NCBI GenBank assembly: GCA_027592105.1
Contig: JAQCLA010000108.1
Span: 1 to 8,148 of the forward strand
Reading direction: 5' to 3'
Source: Pseudomonadota bacterium
GTDB lineage: Bacteria; Pseudomonadota; Alphaproteobacteria; Rhodobacterales; Rhodobacteraceae
Length of the DNA: 8,148 nt
The notes below the pieces were generated by a model, which saw nothing but the letters and a program-made list of their open reading frames with translations, made no database searches and was not told the DNA's origin. Position 1 is the first letter of the stretch. Each line of letters begins with the position of its first letter. Below, piece after piece: positions 6,476 to 8,148 of this stretch. A program made the position numbers and the translations under genes.

Positions 6476-6490
6476 TGTGATAACATAACA
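6476..6490. promoter_or_regulatory. Zur box 2 (znuA-proximal)
   Basis: TGTGATAACATAACA differs at one position from the dyad TGTTAT-NNN-ATAACA, a pattern I recall for alphaproteobacterial Zur sites. It lies 13 bases upstream of the znuA ATG, probably in the znuA leader just after its start of transcription. Its centre is 34 bases from that of Zur box 1, about three helical turns. Confidence 0.65.
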
Positions 6491-6501
6491 CTGTTCGCCA
6501 C

Positions 6502-6530
6502 TTGTTAGACGTTATGCAATAACATATCAA
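6502..6530. promoter_or_regulatory. Mirror-image overlapping promoters for znuA and zur
   Basis: On the plus strand, TTGTTA (6502-6507), 17 bases, then TATCAA (6525-6530) would start transcription at about 6537, the zur ATG itself. On the minus strand the same two hexamers read TTGATA and TAACAA, again 17 apart, and would start znuA transcription near 6495. The -10 matches are modest (four and three of six positions), so this is a hypothesis. It would explain why zur has almost no Shine-Dalgarno (a leaderless message). Confidence 0.3.
6510..6524. promoter_or_regulatory. Zur box 1 (between the promoters)
   Basis: CGTTATGCAATAACA contains the perfect inverted repeat GTTAT-GCA-ATAAC (6511-6523) and matches TGTTAT-NNN-ATAACA at all specified positions but the first. 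It fills the spacer of both candidate promoters, so zinc-loaded Zur bound here could shut off znuA and zur-znuCB together. Confidence 0.7.
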
Positions 6531-6536
6531 GACCCT

Positions 6537-7040
6537 ATGACAGCCACACCGCCCCTGCCCGAACCCATTGGTTTCGCCCGCCATGACCACAGCGCTTGCA
6601 TCGCTGACACGGTCGCGGCGGTGGCTGCGCGCTGTGCGGCCGATGGGTTGCAATTGACGCCCGTGCGCCGTCGCGTGCTGGAAATCTTGCTCGAACGGCA
6701 CCGCGCCTTGGGGGCCTATGAAATCCTCGATGTCTTGCGCGACGAAGGTTTGGGCTCGCAACCGCCCGTCGCCTATCGCGCCTTGGAGTTTTTGACAAAG
6801 CATGGCTTTGCCCATCGGATCGAGCGGCTCAACGCCTTTGCCGCCTGTAGCCATCCCGGCGCAGATCACGACGCAGCCTTTCTGATTTGTACCGGTTGCG
6901 GCGTCGTGGCCGAGACCGTGCCGGACGCCGCGCGCGCGGCCCTATCGCAAACCGCACAAACCGTGGGCTTTACCATTTCGCGCAGCGTGATCGAGGCAGA
7001 GGGGCTTTGCCCAAGCTGCAACAAGGCCGACGCATCATGA
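6537..7040 (+). CDS. zur: Zinc uptake regulator Zur (Fur family)
   Basis: This 167-aa cytoplasmic repressor blocks zinc-uptake genes when zinc is plentiful. The winged helix lies at about 38-95 (LTPVRRRVLEILL; QPPVAYRALEFL as the recognition part). The dimerisation half carries the structural zinc cysteines as two CxxC pairs, Cys118/Cys121 (CTGC) and Cys158/Cys161 (CPSC). A further Cys104-Ser-His106 plus His111 probably forms part of the regulatory zinc site, as in Zur rather than Fur. ATG 6537 is the only reasonable start; the sequence before it has almost no ribosome-binding site, which may mean a leaderless message. The stop overlaps the znuC start (ATGA), so zur heads the znuCB operon and is likely autoregulated through the adjacent Zur boxes. 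Confidence 0.94.
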   Translation: MTATPPLPEPIGFARHDHSACIADTVAAVAARCAADGLQLTPVRRRVLEILLERHRALGAYEILDVLRDEGLGSQPPVAYRALEFLTKHGFAHRIERLNAFAACSHPGADHDAAFLICTGCGVVAETVPDAARAALSQTAQTVGFTISRSVIEAEGLCPSCNKADAS

Positions 7041-7798
7041 CCTTGGCCCGATTGGACAAGGTCGATATGCGCTTTGGTGGCCAAAGCGTGTTGCAAGGCG
7101 TGGATTTCGAGATTGCACCCGCTGAGATCGTGACCATCGTCGGCCCGAACGGATCGGGGAAATCGACCTTGCTCCGCCTGCTGATCGGGGCGGAACGCCC
7201 CTTTGCAGGCAAGGTGTGGCGCAAACCGGGGCTGCGCATCGGCTATGTGCCGCAAAAGCTGCATATCGACCCGACCCTGCCCCTCACCGTGCGCCGCTTC
7301 CTCGACCTGCCCAACCGCATCCCCGAGGCGGTGGCGAACGAGGCGTTGACGCGCGCGGGTGCTGGGCTTTTGGGCGGGCGGCAAATGGCCGACCTTTCGG
7401 GCGGGCAATTTCAGCGCGTGCTGTTGGCCCGCGCGCTTCTCAGCCGCCCCGACCTGTTGATCTTGGATGAGCCGACACAAGGGCTGGACCAGCCGGGATC
7501 GGCGGCCTTTTATCGTCGCATCGCCGAGGTGCGGGAGGAACTGGGCTGTGCCGTGGTGATGGTCAGCCATGAATTGCACGTGGTGATGGCCGCATCCGAC
7601 CGGGTGATCTGCCTCAATGGGCATGTCTGCTGTGCGGGACACCCCGAACAGGTGGCCTCGGCCCCGGAATACCGCGCGCTTTTCGGCACAGGCACGCAAG
7701 GCGCGCTAGCGCTTTACCGCCATGAACATGCCCATGGGCATGATCACGACCATGACCACCCCCATACGCATGACCACAGCCACGAGGCCGCGCAATGA
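7037..7798 (+). CDS. znuC: Zinc ABC transporter ATP-binding protein ZnuC
   Basis: This 253-aa cytoplasmic ATPase powers the ZnuB channel. The full ABC set is present: Walker A GPNGSGKST (36-44), Q-loop Gln73 (YVPQK), signature LSGGQ (120-124), Walker B LLILDEP (140-146) with catalytic Glu145, and H-loop His178 (MVSHEL). Residues 229-249 form a tail in which every second residue is His (11 in all), with Asp, Ala, Gly, Pro, Thr and Ser between. It probably binds zinc and might sense or buffer it at the cytoplasmic face (inference). ATG 7037 overlaps the zur stop; the longer open frame upstream is the shadow of zur. Its own ribosome-binding site is weak, so it is probably translated by coupling. 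Confidence 0.95.
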   Translation: MTLARLDKVDMRFGGQSVLQGVDFEIAPAEIVTIVGPNGSGKSTLLRLLIGAERPFAGKVWRKPGLRIGYVPQKLHIDPTLPLTVRRFLDLPNRIPEAVANEALTRAGAGLLGGRQMADLSGGQFQRVLLARALLSRPDLLILDEPTQGLDQPGSAAFYRRIAEVREELGCAVVMVSHELHVVMAASDRVICLNGHVCCAGHPEQVASAPEYRALFGTGTQGALALYRHEHAHGHDHDHDHPHTHDHSHEAAQ

Positions 7799-8148
7799 AC
7801 GCGCTTTTGGATGATTTCCTGATCCGCGCGACATTGGCGGGGATCGGCGTGGCGCTGGCCGCAGCCCCATTGGGCTGTTTCATCGTCTGGCGGCGGATGG
7901 CCTATTTCGGTGATGCCACGGCGCATGCCGCGATCTTGGGCGTGGCGCTGGCCTTGGCCTTCAATCTGTCGATCATGCTGGGCACGCTGGTCATGGCGCT
8001 GGCCATGGCGTTGTCTGTCTCGGCGCTCTCGGGACGGGGCCGCGCGATGGATACGCTGTTGGGGGTCTTGTCGCATTCGGCGCTGGCAGCCGGCTTGGTC
8101 GCGGTGTCGCTGCTGCAGGGCGTGCGGCTGGATCTTTCGGCCTATCTG
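7795..8148 (+). CDS. znuB: Zinc ABC transporter permease ZnuB, 3' part outside window
   Basis: Only the first 118 residues are in the window; the frame is open at the right edge. This inner-membrane permease forms the zinc channel with ZnuA outside and ZnuC inside. Hydrophobic segments lie at about 10-32, 43-76 and 88-108. The family text RRMAYFGDATAHAAILGVAL (33-52), followed by further small-residue-rich helices, is typical of ZnuB/MntB-type permeases. Synteny with zur, znuC and znuA decides for zinc over manganese or iron. ATG 7795 overlaps the znuC stop (ATGA), and GAGG lies seven bases upstream (7784-7787). Confidence 0.93.
   Translation, partial: MNALLDDFLIRATLAGIGVALAAAPLGCFIVWRRMAYFGDATAHAAILGVALALAFNLSIMLGTLVMALAMALSVSALSGRGRAMDTLLGVLSHSALAAGLVAVSLLQGVRLDLSAYL

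Noticed and set aside
5956..6480. A 174-aa plus-strand reading frame antisense to znuA, with a Met/Val-rich, membrane-like stretch
   Set aside because: The hydrophobic stretch is the complement of the CAT/GAC codons of the ZnuA His-rich loop; znuA has full family motifs, so this frame is a shadow.

Overview
The window looks like chromosomal DNA of an alphaproteobacterium, most likely a Rhodobacteraceae/Roseobacter-type organism. The basis is G+C-rich coding sequence with G/C-biased third codon positions, short A+T-rich promoter islands, compact gene packing with ATGA start/stop overlaps, and a znuA // zur-znuC-znuB layout typical of that group. This is an inference from style and synteny; nothing in the window fixes the genus.

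Region 1 (1-1382): the 3' part of a tRNA-Thr(GGT) gene, cut by the window edge. It is followed by two plus-strand genes of unclear function. One (228-815) encodes a 195-aa protein whose second half resembles a degenerate response-regulator receiver domain. The other (1020-1382, GTG start) encodes a 120-aa protein that I do not recognise; it is preceded by a plausible promoter and a long leader hairpin.

Region 2 (1405-5466): a two-component locus. A NarL/FixJ-type response regulator lies on the minus strand and ends at a clear intrinsic terminator. About 250 bp of A+T-rich, dyad-rich DNA separates it from a plus-strand pair. The first gene of the pair encodes a short, cysteine-free exported protein resembling the molybdopterin-oxidoreductase (sulfite-oxidase-like) fold. 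The second, overlapping by ATGA, encodes an 877-aa hybrid histidine kinase with membrane, PAS, HisKA, HATPase, receiver and HPt parts. The simplest model is that the exported protein or its ligand is read by the periplasmic part of the kinase. Phosphate would then pass His-Asp-His inside the kinase and on to Asp52 of the LuxR-type regulator. This is the most interesting unit of the window, and its signal and targets are not visible.

Region 3 (5455-8148): a zinc-uptake locus. znuA (minus) faces zur-znuC-znuB (plus; znuB runs off the window) across a 74-bp control region. That region holds two Zur-box-like dyads and a mirror-image pair of candidate promoters. ZnuA carries a large His-rich loop, and ZnuC ends in a run of 11 alternating histidines. 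The kinase and znuA genes converge and overlap by 12 bp.
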